A stretch of DNA of 36,260 nucleotides, from IMG/VR virus record IMGVR_UViG_3300045738_002452, positions 1-36,260 of that record, one strand, 5' to 3'. Shown here piece after piece: positions 1 to 9,578 of the stretch. The stretch is from a virus. Each line of letters begins with the position of its first letter. Positions within the stretch are counted from its first letter, which is position 1. Below the pieces are notes generated by a model. It was not told the DNA's origin, made no database searches, and worked only from the letters and a program-made list of their open reading frames with translations. The position numbers and the translations under genes were made by a program.

Positions 1-483
1 TTAACTGATTTTAAGGGGTTTTGCGCGAATTGAGTTTTGGGTGATTGTGCTTAGATCGCTGGGGCTAAATCGCCAACCATCCGCACTATGAAAGATTACG
101 TTATAGCACCACTCACTACAGAACGATTTGGCGTGTGCTTGTGGTGATAGAAACACCACTCCCAATGCACCAAGTGTGTCGTAACGATGACGCCTGGTAC
201 GCATGTAATAACTCAAGACATTGTGTGATTGGAGGTTGTCAATCGCTTGTAAGTCCCATCTATCGCTTGGCAAGCTCATTACCTTATGTCTGACGCCGCC
301 ATCTCTAATAGATGCGCTATAGCAATCATAGCGCCCATCAGATCTGAGTATAGCAATCTCACAATGACTATATACGCCCTTAGTTAAAAGGCGTATTAAA
401 GCATCTTGAAAGCTATTATAAAAGGCCTTTAAAGAGCGATCGCTAGGAACACGTTTACCTTTATAACTTGCCAGATAAATCAT
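1..483 (-). CDS. Permuted papain-like (YiiX/NlpC-P60 type) cysteine peptidase, distal late gene
   Basis: A 160-residue protein, the last gene of the late transcript in the window. The N-terminal segment 'YSHCEIAI' places a histidine at about residue 40 and a glutamate at 42. A cysteine follows near the C-terminus in 'SFCSEWCYNV' (C122, E124). His before Cys, with a C-S-E motif, is the arrangement of circularly permuted NlpC/P60-type peptidases of the YiiX/YaeF kind. Family members hydrolyse amide bonds in cell wall or lipid-linked substrates; the substrate here is unknown. No signal peptide or membrane segment is visible. The start overlaps the end of the upstream gene by 4 bases (ATGA-type coupling). 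Its place after the tail-fibre genes suggests a structural or ejection-related wall enzyme rather than the main endolysin, which lies near 28 kb. The peptidase call is by motif; the role is inference. Confidence 0.62.
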   Translation of the reverse strand: MIYLASYKGKRVPSDRSLKAFYNSFQDALIRLLTKGVYSHCEIAILRSDGRYDCYSASIRDGGVRHKVMSLPSDRWDLQAIDNLQSHNVLSYYMRTRRHRYDTLGALGVVFLSPQAHAKSFCSEWCYNVIFHSADGWRFSPSDLSTITQNSIRAKPLKIS

Positions 484-1094
484 AACTGCTCAGCAACGGT
501 AGCAATCTGCTGCAAAATACTATCTCGATGAGCATTAACGTCTTCTAAAGCAGTTAGATTATCAGCAGCTAGTTTCTGCATACGTAGTTTACCTAGCTCA
601 TCTAATGCTGCATCTAATTTCTGCGCGTCAGCTATAACGCTATCAGCCGCTTCCTTTGGTGTCATGCCAGTGGGTTCAGCGACAGCTTGTATTTGCGGAG
701 GTACATCACCCTCATAATTAGCAGCGATAAACTCTTTGGCTTGCTTCTCACGTAGCGCATACTCACGCACAAAGGGGTTAAACTTACCGTAAATAGCAGC
801 TACAGCATTATCAATAGCATCTTTTGCCTCTTGTTTAGCTGTCTGTAGTGCTTGTAGCTGTCGTGCCTCATCAATTATCCAGCCATCCTCTGTGAGTACA
901 GCAAACTCGTTAGGTGGTGCTTGGTTTGTGATAATCTTGCCGTCAGTCCAAGCAGGTGCGTTACTGTACTGCGCATGGATATCGTCATCGATGCTGAAGT
1001 AAGCTGTACCGTCATCGGTGGGGTGAAAGCCTAAACTTGGGTCTAAATAGCCGAGGACTTGATAGCTGTTAGGGTTGTAGTTTACTAAGTACAT
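480..1094 (-). CDS. Tail fibre/tip accessory protein
   Basis: A 204-residue protein. The N-terminal ~90 residues ('MYLVNYNPNSYQVLGYLD...EFAVLTEDGWIIDEA') look like a compact beta domain as found in small tail-fibre or fibre-assembly proteins. The C-terminal half (about residues 75-204) is rich in Ala, Gln, Lys and Glu and predicted helical, with Leu-containing heptads at the very end. I do not recognise a specific family. It is the first gene after a rho-independent hairpin (1116-1160), with a good ribosome binding site (AGGAGAG) just before the ATG, and it overlaps the next gene by 4 bases. The role in fibre assembly or tip structure is inferred from position behind the J gene. Confidence 0.6.
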   Translation of the reverse strand: MYLVNYNPNSYQVLGYLDPSLGFHPTDDGTAYFSIDDDIHAQYSNAPAWTDGKIITNQAPPNEFAVLTEDGWIIDEARQLQALQTAKQEAKDAIDNAVAAIYGKFNPFVREYALREKQAKEFIAANYEGDVPPQIQAVAEPTGMTPKEAADSVIADAQKLDAALDELGKLRMQKLAADNLTALEDVNAHRDSILQQIATVAEQL

Positions 1095-1115
1095 TTTCTC
1101 TCCTAATTTTAGATA

Positions 1116-1160
1116 ATAAAAAAACCGCCATAGTTAGCTTTCTAAACCACCTATGCGGTG
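1116..1160 (-). terminator. Rho-independent terminator-like hairpin after the 200-residue tail gene
   Basis: On the minus strand an ACCGC-ATAG arm (1151-1159) pairs with CTATGGCGGT (1124-1133) with one bulged base. An inner TTAG/CTAA stem sits within the loop, and a run of seven T follows. It separates the tail-tip genes from the last two genes, so those two may be expressed at a lower level. Confidence 0.7.
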
Positions 1161-1171
1161 AGGAAGGTGTT

Positions 1172-1774
1172 TTATGAAACGCTAGTCGCGTCCAGAACTA
1201 TAAATTTATAATTAAAGTCATTGCTTACTCTGCTATCTCTGTTATTAAAATCAAAATCTAATTCGAACCTGCCACTAGCGTCTGCTATGATTTTTAATTT
1301 GCCTGAAACACGATATTGCCTGTCTATTAAAACCATGACGGGTTTACCATACTGTTTCTTGAACACTGGATAAATGCCTGAATTAATCCCGTCATGGTAG
1401 TAATTGCCTTCTACGATGTCTATTGCTTTTATGGGATCATAGCTGGAATTATATTCTATATCACCGTTGCTGTTATAAATCTCTATCCCAGAATTAACGG
1501 ACGTAAGTCCACCAGTATTTACTCTATGTAAAATCTTAAACCATCTAGAGTCACTTGAGTAATTGGAAAGTTTAGTAAAGTTCCACGTATCAGCGTAAGC
1601 CCTTTCTAAAGTAGCGCCACTTGTCTGTAATATCTTAAATACACCTTGCCAGTTCCCTACGTTCCCTGAATTTACCTCACTTGCTGATCTGGGTTCTGAT
1701 AAAAAAGCAGCATCTAAGTCTTTGCCTAATTGTAGTACTTCAGTGTCTGTATATATTTCTACGCCTGCGCCCAT
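1172..1774 (-). CDS. Hypothetical tail-tip/fibre-associated protein
   Basis: A 200-residue protein with no recognised family. It has few cysteines, is rich in Asn, Ser, Tyr and Asp, and alternates short hydrophobic and polar stretches, as expected for a beta-rich virion or adhesin domain. The C-terminal part ('KPVMVLIDRQYRVSGKLKIIADASGRFELDFDFN') reads as consecutive beta strands. The start codon directly follows the stop codon of the upstream gene (TAA then ATG), which indicates translational coupling. The position immediately behind J and its 134-residue partner, and before a terminator, supports a receptor-binding or tip-accessory role. That role is inference only. Confidence 0.55.
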   Translation of the reverse strand: MGAGVEIYTDTEVLQLGKDLDAAFLSEPRSASEVNSGNVGNWQGVFKILQTSGATLERAYADTWNFTKLSNYSSDSRWFKILHRVNTGGLTSVNSGIEIYNSNGDIEYNSSYDPIKAIDIVEGNYYHDGINSGIYPVFKKQYGKPVMVLIDRQYRVSGKLKIIADASGRFELDFDFNNRDSRVSNDFNYKFIVLDATSVS

Positions 1775-2179
1775 TTAATAAACTCCATAAACGATATGAT
1801 AAGAATCAGTGTTATTGTTATGACTATCCGCTAATCTCATAGTAACTCTTGGTATGGGGTTGCCTTGATTATTGATGTAATAATCTCTTACCACACTAAC
1901 CCTGCCATGACCTGTTTTAGCACTAGCATCCCAATTAAAGAACCAAAAAAATTCGCCTTCCTCTAGACCTCCGTGATAATCTACGTCCTCTAGTTTGCTA
2001 TTACTTCTACACCACAAACTACCTAGAATTTTCATAACCCTGTCATTTGTGTCTAGTGTAAGTTTGCCATTCTCATCCCAAACCTGTAAACCTTGCGGCA
2101 CATCGACCTCCTTTTGTTCTTCCTTTCCGCCAAAAAAGCGGCGAATGGCATTAATAATATTTTTAAAAAATGTAAGCAT
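1775..2179 (-). CDS. Small tail-tip protein downstream of J
   Basis: A 134-residue protein. The chosen ATG overlaps the stop codon of J (TAATG), with a G-rich Shine-Dalgarno (GGGGGTG) upstream; an in-frame GTG six bases earlier is an alternative. The N-terminus is amphipathic and basic ('MLTFFKNIINAIRRFFGG'). It is followed by 'QGLQVWDENGKLTLDTNDRVMKILGSLW', a pattern I associate with small tail proteins encoded next to lambda-type J genes. The rest is beta-rich with several aromatic residues ('GEFFWFFNWD'). It probably sits at the tail tip. The family assignment is from memory of the pattern and is moderate at best. Confidence 0.58.
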   Translation of the reverse strand: MLTFFKNIINAIRRFFGGKEEQKEVDVPQGLQVWDENGKLTLDTNDRVMKILGSLWCRSNSKLEDVDYHGGLEEGEFFWFFNWDASAKTGHGRVSVVRDYYINNQGNPIPRVTMRLADSHNNNTDSYHIVYGVY

Positions 2180-5100
2180 TACCACACCCCCAGTCTAACC
2201 CGTATCTGCCCTGAGTCGTCATACACCTCAATCTTTTCATCAGTGATCTTCAGTCCAACATTACCCGCGCTACTTTGAATAGTCGTGTTGCCAAACCTAT
2301 CAACCTTAAAGCGGTTGTTAATGTTTAATTCGCCGCCGTTGATGAATGGGGCTGTAATCGTTTGATTAGCTTTGAGGTGCTTACCTAGTATCGTGCCGTC
2401 AGCGATTAGATCACCGTTCACGGCCACTTGATCGTTTACTACCGTAAGCATTGGTTTGACAGTGCTATCACCAGCGTCTTTGACGACACCGAATTTGTCT
2501 GCCATGACGATGACTTGGCTTTCTGCTGTGGTCTCGTTCGCCATTGCGCCCACGGCAATACCTGCAAGCGCTCGCTTACCGCCAGCAATGGCTTGGGTCT
2601 TGATGGTGTGGGTGGATTGGGCTGTATCTTTTGTGACCGAGGTGCTTTGCAGCGTTGTGATCTTACCCTCGGCGGTGTTAATCCGTGACAAAGCCTGATT
2701 GTTAACGATCGTTTGGGCGCTATCTTTGCTCGCTGTGGTCTCTTTAAACTCAGTCAGATCTGATGAGACGATATCAATACTAGCTGCCACGTCTTCAGGC
2801 GCGGGTGTCCAGTCGGTGGCTTTGGTGCCTTTTTCGACTTTCCAGTTCTGGTAGTTACCACGTCCGCTATACTCAGCGGACATAACCATATAAACCGCGT
2901 TAGCAGGCGTAGTAATTGTTCTAGGTTTATCTAAATATCCACTTTTAAATTCCCCAGAAATATAAACTTTATCTGCTGTGTAGTAGGCAATTCTAAGATT
3001 AAAAAAGGCTGAACCAAAGGTAGATAGTGTGTATCTTGCATTGGATTCTACTTTGATATGGGTCGAATTGGCGTGAGCGTTGGTAGGCTCTATTGCCCCT
3101 GTTTCAGGGATAACGTAGCTGTTGAAAGTTAAGTCTTTTATGATTAGTAGGTTACGCCCACCAATCTCTAAGCTCTCAACTTGTAGCTCAGCATGGGCTT
3201 TGGCGGCAGTCTCAGCAGCATCGGCTTTATTCTTAGCATCCGCTTTGGCAGCGCTGATGGCTTGTGATTTGGCGGTGGTCGCGGCGTCCTGCCATTCGCT
3301 TTGCAATGCTGTCCTGGCAAGGCTTGATACTTCGGTTTTAGAGGCTTTGGTGCTTTGCAGGGACGTAATGCTACTCTCAGCGTTATTAATCCGAGACAGG
3401 GCTTGGTTGTTGACGATCGTTTGGGCGCTGTCTTTGCTTGCTGTGGTCTCTTTAAACGAGGTTAGCTCTGATGAGACGACATCAATAGCAGCATCGACAT
3501 CTTCAGGCGCTGGGGTCCAGTCCGTGGCTTTGTTGCCTTTTTCAAGCTTTAGATATTTTGTATGGATTTTAAAATTAAGAGGTAGAAATGTTTTAGTACC
3601 GATCATTATGTCAGCATTATCAACGGTATAATCTGACTTAAATACAACTTTAATAATTTGAAAATCATCAGTTAAACTATTAACGACTGTGTCTGTTACG
3701 TCCAACAACCTATTAGTCATACCATTGGTGTTATACATAATAGCGGTATAGCTTAATTCTAAAGGTGCTGATGCTCTAATGTAGATGCTTAAAGTATACG
3801 TTTGACCTTTTATAATACTAGTGTTTTCACCATCTCTGATTCTGAATGCTGTCTTCTGATTTGATTCACTTACCATCATATTAGTAATTAAATATCCTGC
3901 ATCGGACACTGTAGACTCGCTGTGAGGATATACATCTACAAAACCATTAGACCAATCGCTATATTTTAATAGGTTACGTCCACCAATCTCTAAGCTCTCA
4001 ACTTGTAGCTCAGCATGGGCTTTGGCGGCAGTCTCAGCAGCATCGGCTTTATTCTTAGCATCCGCTTTGGCAGCTGTAAGCTTAGCATTAGCGTCATTGA
4101 TCGCTCGTTGCTCTTCAGCTGTCACGAGCCCGTCAGCATAAGCTTTGTCGGTGACGCTCTTAGCCGCTACTTTCTGAGTGGCGTAAGTCTGTGCAGCAGC
4201 TTTAGCGGCGTCGGCTTTGGTTTGGGCGTCTGTCTTAGCACTGGCTAACGCGGCATCGGCTTTGGCTTTAGCGTCTGCTGTGGCGGCGCTGATGGCTTGT
4301 GATTTGGCGGTGGTCGCGGCGTCCTGCCATTCGCTTTGCAATGCTGTCCTGGCAAGGCTTGATACTTCGGTTTTAGAGGCTTTGGTGCTTTGCAGGGACG
4401 TAATGCTACTCTCAGCGTTATTAATCCGAGACAGGGCTTGGTTGTTGACGATCGTTTGGGCGCTGTCTTTGCTTGCTGTGGTCTCTTTAAACGAGGTTAG
4501 CTCTGATGAGACGACATCAATAGCAGCATCGACATCTTCAGGCGCTGGGGTCCAGTCCGTGGCTTTGTTGCCTTTTTCAAGCTTTAGATATTTTGTATGG
4601 ATTTTAAAATTAAGAGGTAGAAATGTTTTAGTACCGATCATTATGTCAGCATTATCAACGGTATAATCTGACTTAAATACAACTTTAATAATTTGAAAAT
4701 CATCAGTTAAACTATTAACGACTGTGTCTGTTACGTCCAACAACCTATTAGTCATACCATTGGTGTTATACATAATAGCGGTATAGCTTAATTCTAAAGG
4801 TGCTGATGCTCTAATGTAGATGCTTAAAGTATACGTTTGACCTTTTATAATACTAGTGTTTTCACCATCTCTGATTCTGAATGCTGTCTTCTGATTTGAT
4901 TCACTTACCATCATATTAGTAATTAAATATCCTGCATCGGACACTGTAGACTCGCTGTGAGGATATACATCTACAAAACCATTAGACCAATCGCTATATT
5001 TTAATAGGTTACGTCCACCAATCTCTAAGCTCTCAACTTGTAGCTCAGCATGGGCTTTGGCGGCAGTCTCAGCAGCATCGGCTTTATTCTTAGCATCCGC

Positions 5101-8100
5101 TTTGGCAGCTGTAAGCTTAGCATTAGCGTCATTGATCGCTCGTTGCTCTTCAGCTGTCACGAGCCCGTCAGCATAAGCTTTGTCGGTGACGCTCTTAGCC
5201 GCTACTTTCTGAGTGGCGTAAGTCTGTGCAGCAGCTTTAGCGGCGTCGGCTTTGGTTTGGGCGTCTGTCTTAGCACTGGCTAACGCGGCATCGGCTTTGG
5301 CTTTAGCGTCCGTAGCAGCAGCAGTGATTGCTTGGGTCTTAGCAGTAGTCGCTGCGTCTTGCCATTCGCTTTGCAATGCTGTCCTGGCAAGGCTTGATAC
5401 TTCGGTTTTAGAGGCTTTGGTGCTTTGCAGGGACGTAATGCTACTCTCAGCGTTATTAATCCGAGACAGAGCTTGAGTATTAACGATCGTTTGGGCGCTA
5501 TCTTTGCTCGCTGTGGTCTCTTTAAACTCAGTCAGATCTGATGAGACGACATCGATACTAGCGGTCACATCTTCAGGGGCGGGTGTCCAGTCGGTGGCTT
5601 TGGTGCCGCGCTCAATCTTCCAGTTCTGATAGTTGCCACGGTTCTTATGCTCAGCGGACATAACCAAGTAAGCGGCATTATCAGGCGTAGTTATTATTTT
5701 AGGTTTGAGTAAATACCCGCTATCAAATGACCCTGATATATAGGCTTTATCTACCGTGTAATGAGCAATTCTGAGATTATAAAACCCTAATACGCCGGTA
5801 GATAGTGTGTATCTTGCATTGGATTCTACTTTTATATATGCCGAATTAGCATGTGCATTGGTAGGCTCTATTGCCCCTGTTTCAGGGACGACGTAGCTGT
5901 TAAAAGTTAAGTCTTTTATAACCAGTAGGTTGCGTGCGCCAATCTCAAGGTTATTAACCTTATCATCCGCATAGTTTTTCCATTCGCTTTGAAGCGCGGT
6001 ACGTGCAAGGCTTGATACTTCGGTTTTGCTCGCTTTAGTAAATTGTAAGTCGGTGATGCTGGTCTTATTGCCACCAACTTGGCTCGCTAGAGTTTGACGG
6101 GCAGTTGCTTCAGCCGTATCGCCTGCAATACGCGCGGTACGTTCTATCTCCAAGCCTGAAGTTAACTCGCCTTGCTTAGCAGTTATCGTCGTTAATTGCT
6201 GAGCTTGCTGGTCATTAACGCCAGAGACTTCAGTGATTTGTGTGCCAAGCTCCTGAGCTTTGGCAATCAGTGCATTGGTTTGTTTTGTGTCTTGAGCGGC
6301 TATCGCTTGTGTGCGAGCGTTGGCCTCCGCTTGCACAGCATTGGCACGAGCCGTAGCCTCAGCTTGTAGAGCATTAGCGCGGGCAGTAGCTTCAGCGGCC
6401 ACTTTGTTGACTGCATCGATATTAGCGGTGCTGACAGCTTGGTTTTTAGCCGTATCGATATCATTTTGCAAGCTATCGATCAGTGATTGAGCCAGCTCAG
6501 TTTGAGTGATTTGACCATTAATACTGGCGACTATCTGCGAGGTATCACTACTACATTGACCGCTGATGGTAACCCAATTGCCAGTATTGCCTTGATCATC
6601 GACCAGACGTAACCAAAAATGGTGGGTTTCTAACAGCTTAACGCCATTTTGGGTAAATGTGTCAGTCGGATAAGATAAAGTAGCCACCTTGCTTGCAGTC
6701 GCTATATCAGCCGTTTGGCTGCGATAAATCTCAATCTTAGCTTTATTAATGACGGTAGCAGGGTTCGTCCAGTCGAGCTTGATAGCAAACAGCTCAGGCG
6801 TGGCTTTTAACCCGTTGATGTCATAGTCGATTGACCATTCTTTAATAACGGCCTCTGTCAGCTCACCATTGGCGGATTTACCACGGATTTCAGCTCTATA
6901 ATCACCATTTGATAGGCCTTTGAGTTTAATCTCAGCGGTGTCTTGCGTGTAGCTGTTATACAGTTCGCCGTCTTTGTATATCTTGATAAAATACTGAGTA
7001 GTGTTTGTGCCTTCCCAAGATACGACAAGCTCATCACCGTCTTTTGAGACAGTCCCGTAGCTCACTTGTGGCTTGTGCTTAGTGGCAGTGTCGTCTTGCT
7101 CAAAAGTTACACCTCGGTCAACCACAGCTTCTTTGTTTTCGTCATGCTGCACGGCGCTGATGGTGTAAGTACCGTCATCCTCAGCGATGCTTAAAGCGCG
7201 GAATAAGCGCGGTTTTACATCTGTTTTAGTCGCACTAAAGACGCCTAATTGCTCGATACCGACAGGGCTATCTACTAGCGTGATGGTATTGTCATTAGTA
7301 GCTGTGACATTGATGGTTTTGCTCTGACCATTAGCATAATAGCGAATGCTGCTGATGTCGCTCATAGCACGGTCAACCGTGATAATGTTGCCACTGACAG
7401 ACAGCACGCGGCCGCCAATCATATCGCCGGCATAATCATTATCTGCAATCTCAATGATGTCAAACGGTAGATGACGGATACCCTCACGTCCGACACTAAA
7501 GCTGACCATTTGGCGTTCGCGGATAGAGGTCTCAATCATTCCTTTGCCCACGCGCGCGGCCTGGCCACGGCTAGTACACCCAAAGGCGGTGATTTGCTTA
7601 ACATTGAGGCCATAGCGCTTGATGGCCTCATCATTTGCCACGTACTCAGTCTTAGTCGCGAAGTTGTCAGTTTTGTCATTGTATTTGACGTGAACAGCCG
7701 TAAAGATAGTCTTTTGCGCGGCTCCAGAGTAGGCAAACATACCGTCAACTACGTTGGCATTGCTATAAGTAGCGGTAGGGTCTTTTTTAGCATCTTGCAA
7801 TGCGGTGACCATCTGCCCGTCCCACACGGCGATGCCACGAAATACGCTCGCTAGGTCGTCAAGCAATGCCTTGGCGTCTCTTGGCTCGCTTAGATACGCA
7901 TTACACGTAAAGCGCGGCTCTTCACCGCCAAAGCCATCAGGGACGATTTGGTCACAGTATTTAGCGATTTGATAAAGTGACCACTTATCACAGCCGAACT
8001 CGCCAAGGCGGTCACCCAGACCATAGCGCTTGTCAGTCACTAGATCATAAAACACCCACGCTGGGTTATCAGACCAAGCGGTTTTAAACTCACCAAGCCA

Positions 8101-8868
8101 AACGCCCTCATAGGTGCGCGTAATAGGGTCATAGTTGCTCGGTACTTTAATCTGTGTCCACTTATTACGATACGTGCGCGTAGGGATTTTGCCGCCAAAC
8201 TGTGCTGAATCGATCTCAAGTCCAACGACGACAGAGTTAGGATAGCTAAACTTCGCATCAATGGACTCTACATAGCTGACCCAATGCGTCTCATTACTGA
8301 CTTTATCAGTCGTGCTGTCTGGCGTATTGCGCTGCACACTGATGTTAAATGGCACGTCTGGCAGGTCAGTAAGCATAACATCTTGATGATAGGCAGAGGT
8401 AGTTTTACCAGAGATAGTAACGGGGTAGCTTTTACCGCCACACATGACGGTAAGAGATACAGAGCCGCCCACGCGGTCGCCCTTATCTGTCATCGTAACC
8501 AGTGACCCAAGCGCCAACGTCACTCGTACGCTATCGACCAGCGGATCAGTAATAGTGCGCGTAATAGGCGTGGCCGCTTTAACCTCAGTACCAACAGCTA
8601 CGATTTTATCTGTGCTATCAAATCCTGCCAGATAGTCTTGATTGTGCGTACCTGGTAATGCAGCCACACGAATGCCAGTGAAGTTATAGCTGCCGTCGCT
8701 ATTTTGGATGGGTGTGTTGTCTAAGTAGATGTTTTTAAATGTCACATCCGTACCTGCCACGCCTTCGCATAGCAAATCAATGATTTTGAGCCTTTGCGCT
8801 GACTCTAGTGTATTTGGCTTCTCAATCGGCGTATGTCCGCCGCCGCCGCCTTTGCCGCCTCCACCCAT
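2179..8868 (-). CDS. J: Giant host-specificity / tip attachment protein J
   Basis: A 2,229-residue protein, about twice the length of lambda J. The glycine-rich start ('MGGGGKGGGGGHTPIEKPNTLES'), the following 'RLKIIDLLCEGVAGT' and the first ~600 residues match the conserved core of J-type tip attachment proteins. Residues about 600-780 look like fibronectin-III-type strands ('VSWEGTNTTQYFIKIYKDGELYNSY'). Residues about 780-970 form Ala-rich coiled coil. Four 'LEIG(G/A)RNLL...KATDWTPAPED' modules then follow, starting near residues 973, 1285, 1630 and 1905, separated by Ala/Lys/Asp-rich helical linkers. The middle two modules are near-identical copies (see the repeat entry). The last ~200 residues resemble the conserved C-terminus of this protein type ('MVMADKFGVVKDAG...KPMLTVVNDQVAVNGDLIADGTI'). 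J forms the tail tip and contacts the receptor. It starts at the stop codon of the tail assembly gene upstream. Confidence 0.93.
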   Translation of the reverse strand: MGGGGKGGGGGHTPIEKPNTLESAQRLKIIDLLCEGVAGTDVTFKNIYLDNTPIQNSDGSYNFTGIRVAALPGTHNQDYLAGFDSTDKIVAVGTEVKAATPITRTITDPLVDSVRVTLALGSLVTMTDKGDRVGGSVSLTVMCGGKSYPVTISGKTTSAYHQDVMLTDLPDVPFNISVQRNTPDSTTDKVSNETHWVSYVESIDAKFSYPNSVVVGLEIDSAQFGGKIPTRTYRNKWTQIKVPSNYDPITRTYEGVWLGEFKTAWSDNPAWVFYDLVTDKRYGLGDRLGEFGCDKWSLYQIAKYCDQIVPDGFGGEEPRFTCNAYLSEPRDAKALLDDLASVFRGIAVWDGQMVTALQDAKKDPTATYSNANVVDGMFAYSGAAQKTIFTAVHVKYNDKTDNFATKTEYVANDEAIKRYGLNVKQITAFGCTSRGQAARVGKGMIETSIRERQMVSFSVGREGIRHLPFDIIEIADNDYAGDMIGGRVLSVSGNIITVDRAMSDISSIRYYANGQSKTINVTATNDNTITLVDSPVGIEQLGVFSATKTDVKPRLFRALSIAEDDGTYTISAVQHDENKEAVVDRGVTFEQDDTATKHKPQVSYGTVSKDGDELVVSWEGTNTTQYFIKIYKDGELYNSYTQDTAEIKLKGLSNGDYRAEIRGKSANGELTEAVIKEWSIDYDINGLKATPELFAIKLDWTNPATVINKAKIEIYRSQTADIATASKVATLSYPTDTFTQNGVKLLETHHFWLRLVDDQGNTGNWVTISGQCSSDTSQIVASINGQITQTELAQSLIDSLQNDIDTAKNQAVSTANIDAVNKVAAEATARANALQAEATARANAVQAEANARTQAIAAQDTKQTNALIAKAQELGTQITEVSGVNDQQAQQLTTITAKQGELTSGLEIERTARIAGDTAEATARQTLASQVGGNKTSITDLQFTKASKTEVSSLARTALQSEWKNYADDKVNNLEIGARNLLVIKDLTFNSYVVPETGAIEPTNAHANSAYIKVESNARYTLSTGVLGFYNLRIAHYTVDKAYISGSFDSGYLLKPKIITTPDNAAYLVMSAEHKNRGNYQNWKIERGTKATDWTPAPEDVTASIDVVSSDLTEFKETTASKDSAQTIVNTQALSRINNAESSITSLQSTKASKTEVSSLARTALQSEWQDAATTAKTQAITAAATDAKAKADAALASAKTDAQTKADAAKAAAQTYATQKVAAKSVTDKAYADGLVTAEEQRAINDANAKLTAAKADAKNKADAAETAAKAHAELQVESLEIGGRNLLKYSDWSNGFVDVYPHSESTVSDAGYLITNMMVSESNQKTAFRIRDGENTSIIKGQTYTLSIYIRASAPLELSYTAIMYNTNGMTNRLLDVTDTVVNSLTDDFQIIKVVFKSDYTVDNADIMIGTKTFLPLNFKIHTKYLKLEKGNKATDWTPAPEDVDAAIDVVSSELTSFKETTASKDSAQTIVNNQALSRINNAESSITSLQSTKASKTEVSSLARTALQSEWQDAATTAKSQAISAATADAKAKADAALASAKTDAQTKADAAKAAAQTYATQKVAAKSVTDKAYADGLVTAEEQRAINDANAKLTAAKADAKNKADAAETAAKAHAELQVESLEIGGRNLLKYSDWSNGFVDVYPHSESTVSDAGYLITNMMVSESNQKTAFRIRDGENTSIIKGQTYTLSIYIRASAPLELSYTAIMYNTNGMTNRLLDVTDTVVNSLTDDFQIIKVVFKSDYTVDNADIMIGTKTFLPLNFKIHTKYLKLEKGNKATDWTPAPEDVDAAIDVVSSELTSFKETTASKDSAQTIVNNQALSRINNAESSITSLQSTKASKTEVSSLARTALQSEWQDAATTAKSQAISAAKADAKNKADAAETAAKAHAELQVESLEIGGRNLLIIKDLTFNSYVIPETGAIEPTNAHANSTHIKVESNARYTLSTFGSAFFNLRIAYYTADKVYISGEFKSGYLDKPRTITTPANAVYMVMSAEYSGRGNYQNWKVEKGTKATDWTPAPEDVAASIDIVSSDLTEFKETTASKDSAQTIVNNQALSRINTAEGKITTLQSTSVTKDTAQSTHTIKTQAIAGGKRALAGIAVGAMANETTAESQVIVMADKFGVVKDAGDSTVKPMLTVVNDQVAVNGDLIADGTILGKHLKANQTITAPFINGGELNINNRFKVDRFGNTTIQSSAGNVGLKITDEKIEVYDDSGQIRVRLGVW
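3251..5310. repeat. In-frame tandem duplication inside J, period 1,035 bp
   Basis: The stretch 3251-4275 recurs at 4286-5310 with the same spacing of 1,035 bp (345 codons) and no difference in the parts I compared base by base. The translated modules are likewise identical. Identity breaks down just outside these limits. The duplicated unit contains one 'GGRNLLKYSDW...KATDWTPAPED' module and its helical linker, about residues 1187-1873 of J. Near-identity including silent positions means the duplication or gene conversion is recent. Confidence 0.93.
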
Positions 8869-9578
8869 TAATCTACCCTTACTGTATAGTTAGTTGCTAT
8901 TACGCTATCGTCATTTGTATCTAAGTTATAATTTTCAAAAGGTACTGGCACATGATAATCACGAGTTTGTACCAGCTCAGCCGCAGGTTTTGCTTGCACG
9001 TCACCGCTGACTTTATAGCTCTCAATTGACTGGGATATGACCTTGCTGCCGATCATGATGTCACCATAAGCCACGGGCACACATGAGCCTTGCGCTGTGT
9101 TGTTGCCGAGGCTACTAAAAGATGACGAGCGTGATTTGTCCGTATTACTAGTATCGCCAAAGCTGGGCTGTTTGGTCAGCATTTGCGCCACGCCGCCAAG
9201 TACCATACCGATACCCGCCGTGAGTAATCCTGTTGAGAATGCGCCCATAGCGGCCAGTGAGGCACCGCCTGTAAAAAAGGCGGCACCAATCATGGCCGCA
9301 CCTAAGATAATCTGGCCATACTTACCAGCGCCAGCGACTTCTGGCACAATGTGGATAACGTCGTTATCGTTTAAATCACGGTGAAAGTCGGTGTCGATGC
9401 TGTCATCGGTCACATCCCGTTTGGCAACACGGACAAAGTAACCACCATCCGCGATACGCCTTTGTAGTCCATCAATTTGGCTAAACAAGGCGCGCATGGC
9501 CTCGCTGGTGGTTGCCACGTGCAAGTCAAAGCGCGCGCCAAAATCCGTTAAATCGCCGTATAGTCTTACGATTGCCAT
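8868..9578 (-). CDS. I: Tail assembly protein, lambda gpI-like
   Basis: A 236-residue protein between K and J, the place and size of lambda gpI. The N-terminus ('MAIVRLYGDLTDFGARFDLHVATTSEAMRALFSQIDGLQRRI') fits a ubiquitin-like beta-grasp domain as in gpI homologues. It is followed by 'DDSIDTDFHRDLNDNDVIHIVPEVAGAG'. A central Gly/Ala-rich hydrophobic region (about residues 88-135) could form two membrane-like helices. Residues from about 150 ('NTAQGSCVPVAYGDIMIGSKVISQSI') match the conserved C-terminal motif of the family. The role is in assembly of the tail tip around J. Its start overlaps the K stop and its stop overlaps the J start, so the three are translationally coupled. Confidence 0.85.
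   Translation of the reverse strand: MAIVRLYGDLTDFGARFDLHVATTSEAMRALFSQIDGLQRRIADGGYFVRVAKRDVTDDSIDTDFHRDLNDNDVIHIVPEVAGAGKYGQIILGAAMIGAAFFTGGASLAAMGAFSTGLLTAGIGMVLGGVAQMLTKQPSFGDTSNTDKSRSSSFSSLGNNTAQGSCVPVAYGDIMIGSKVISQSIESYKVSGDVQAKPAAELVQTRDYHVPVPFENYNLDTNDDSVIATNYTVRVD

Noticed and set aside
3122-5476. Long plus-strand open frames opposite J (for example 3122-3631, 4217-4666), in repeated copies
   Set aside because: They are shadows of the Ala/Lys-rich repeat codons of J. Their duplication only reflects the 1,035-bp repeat, and no ribosome sites or known domains are seen.
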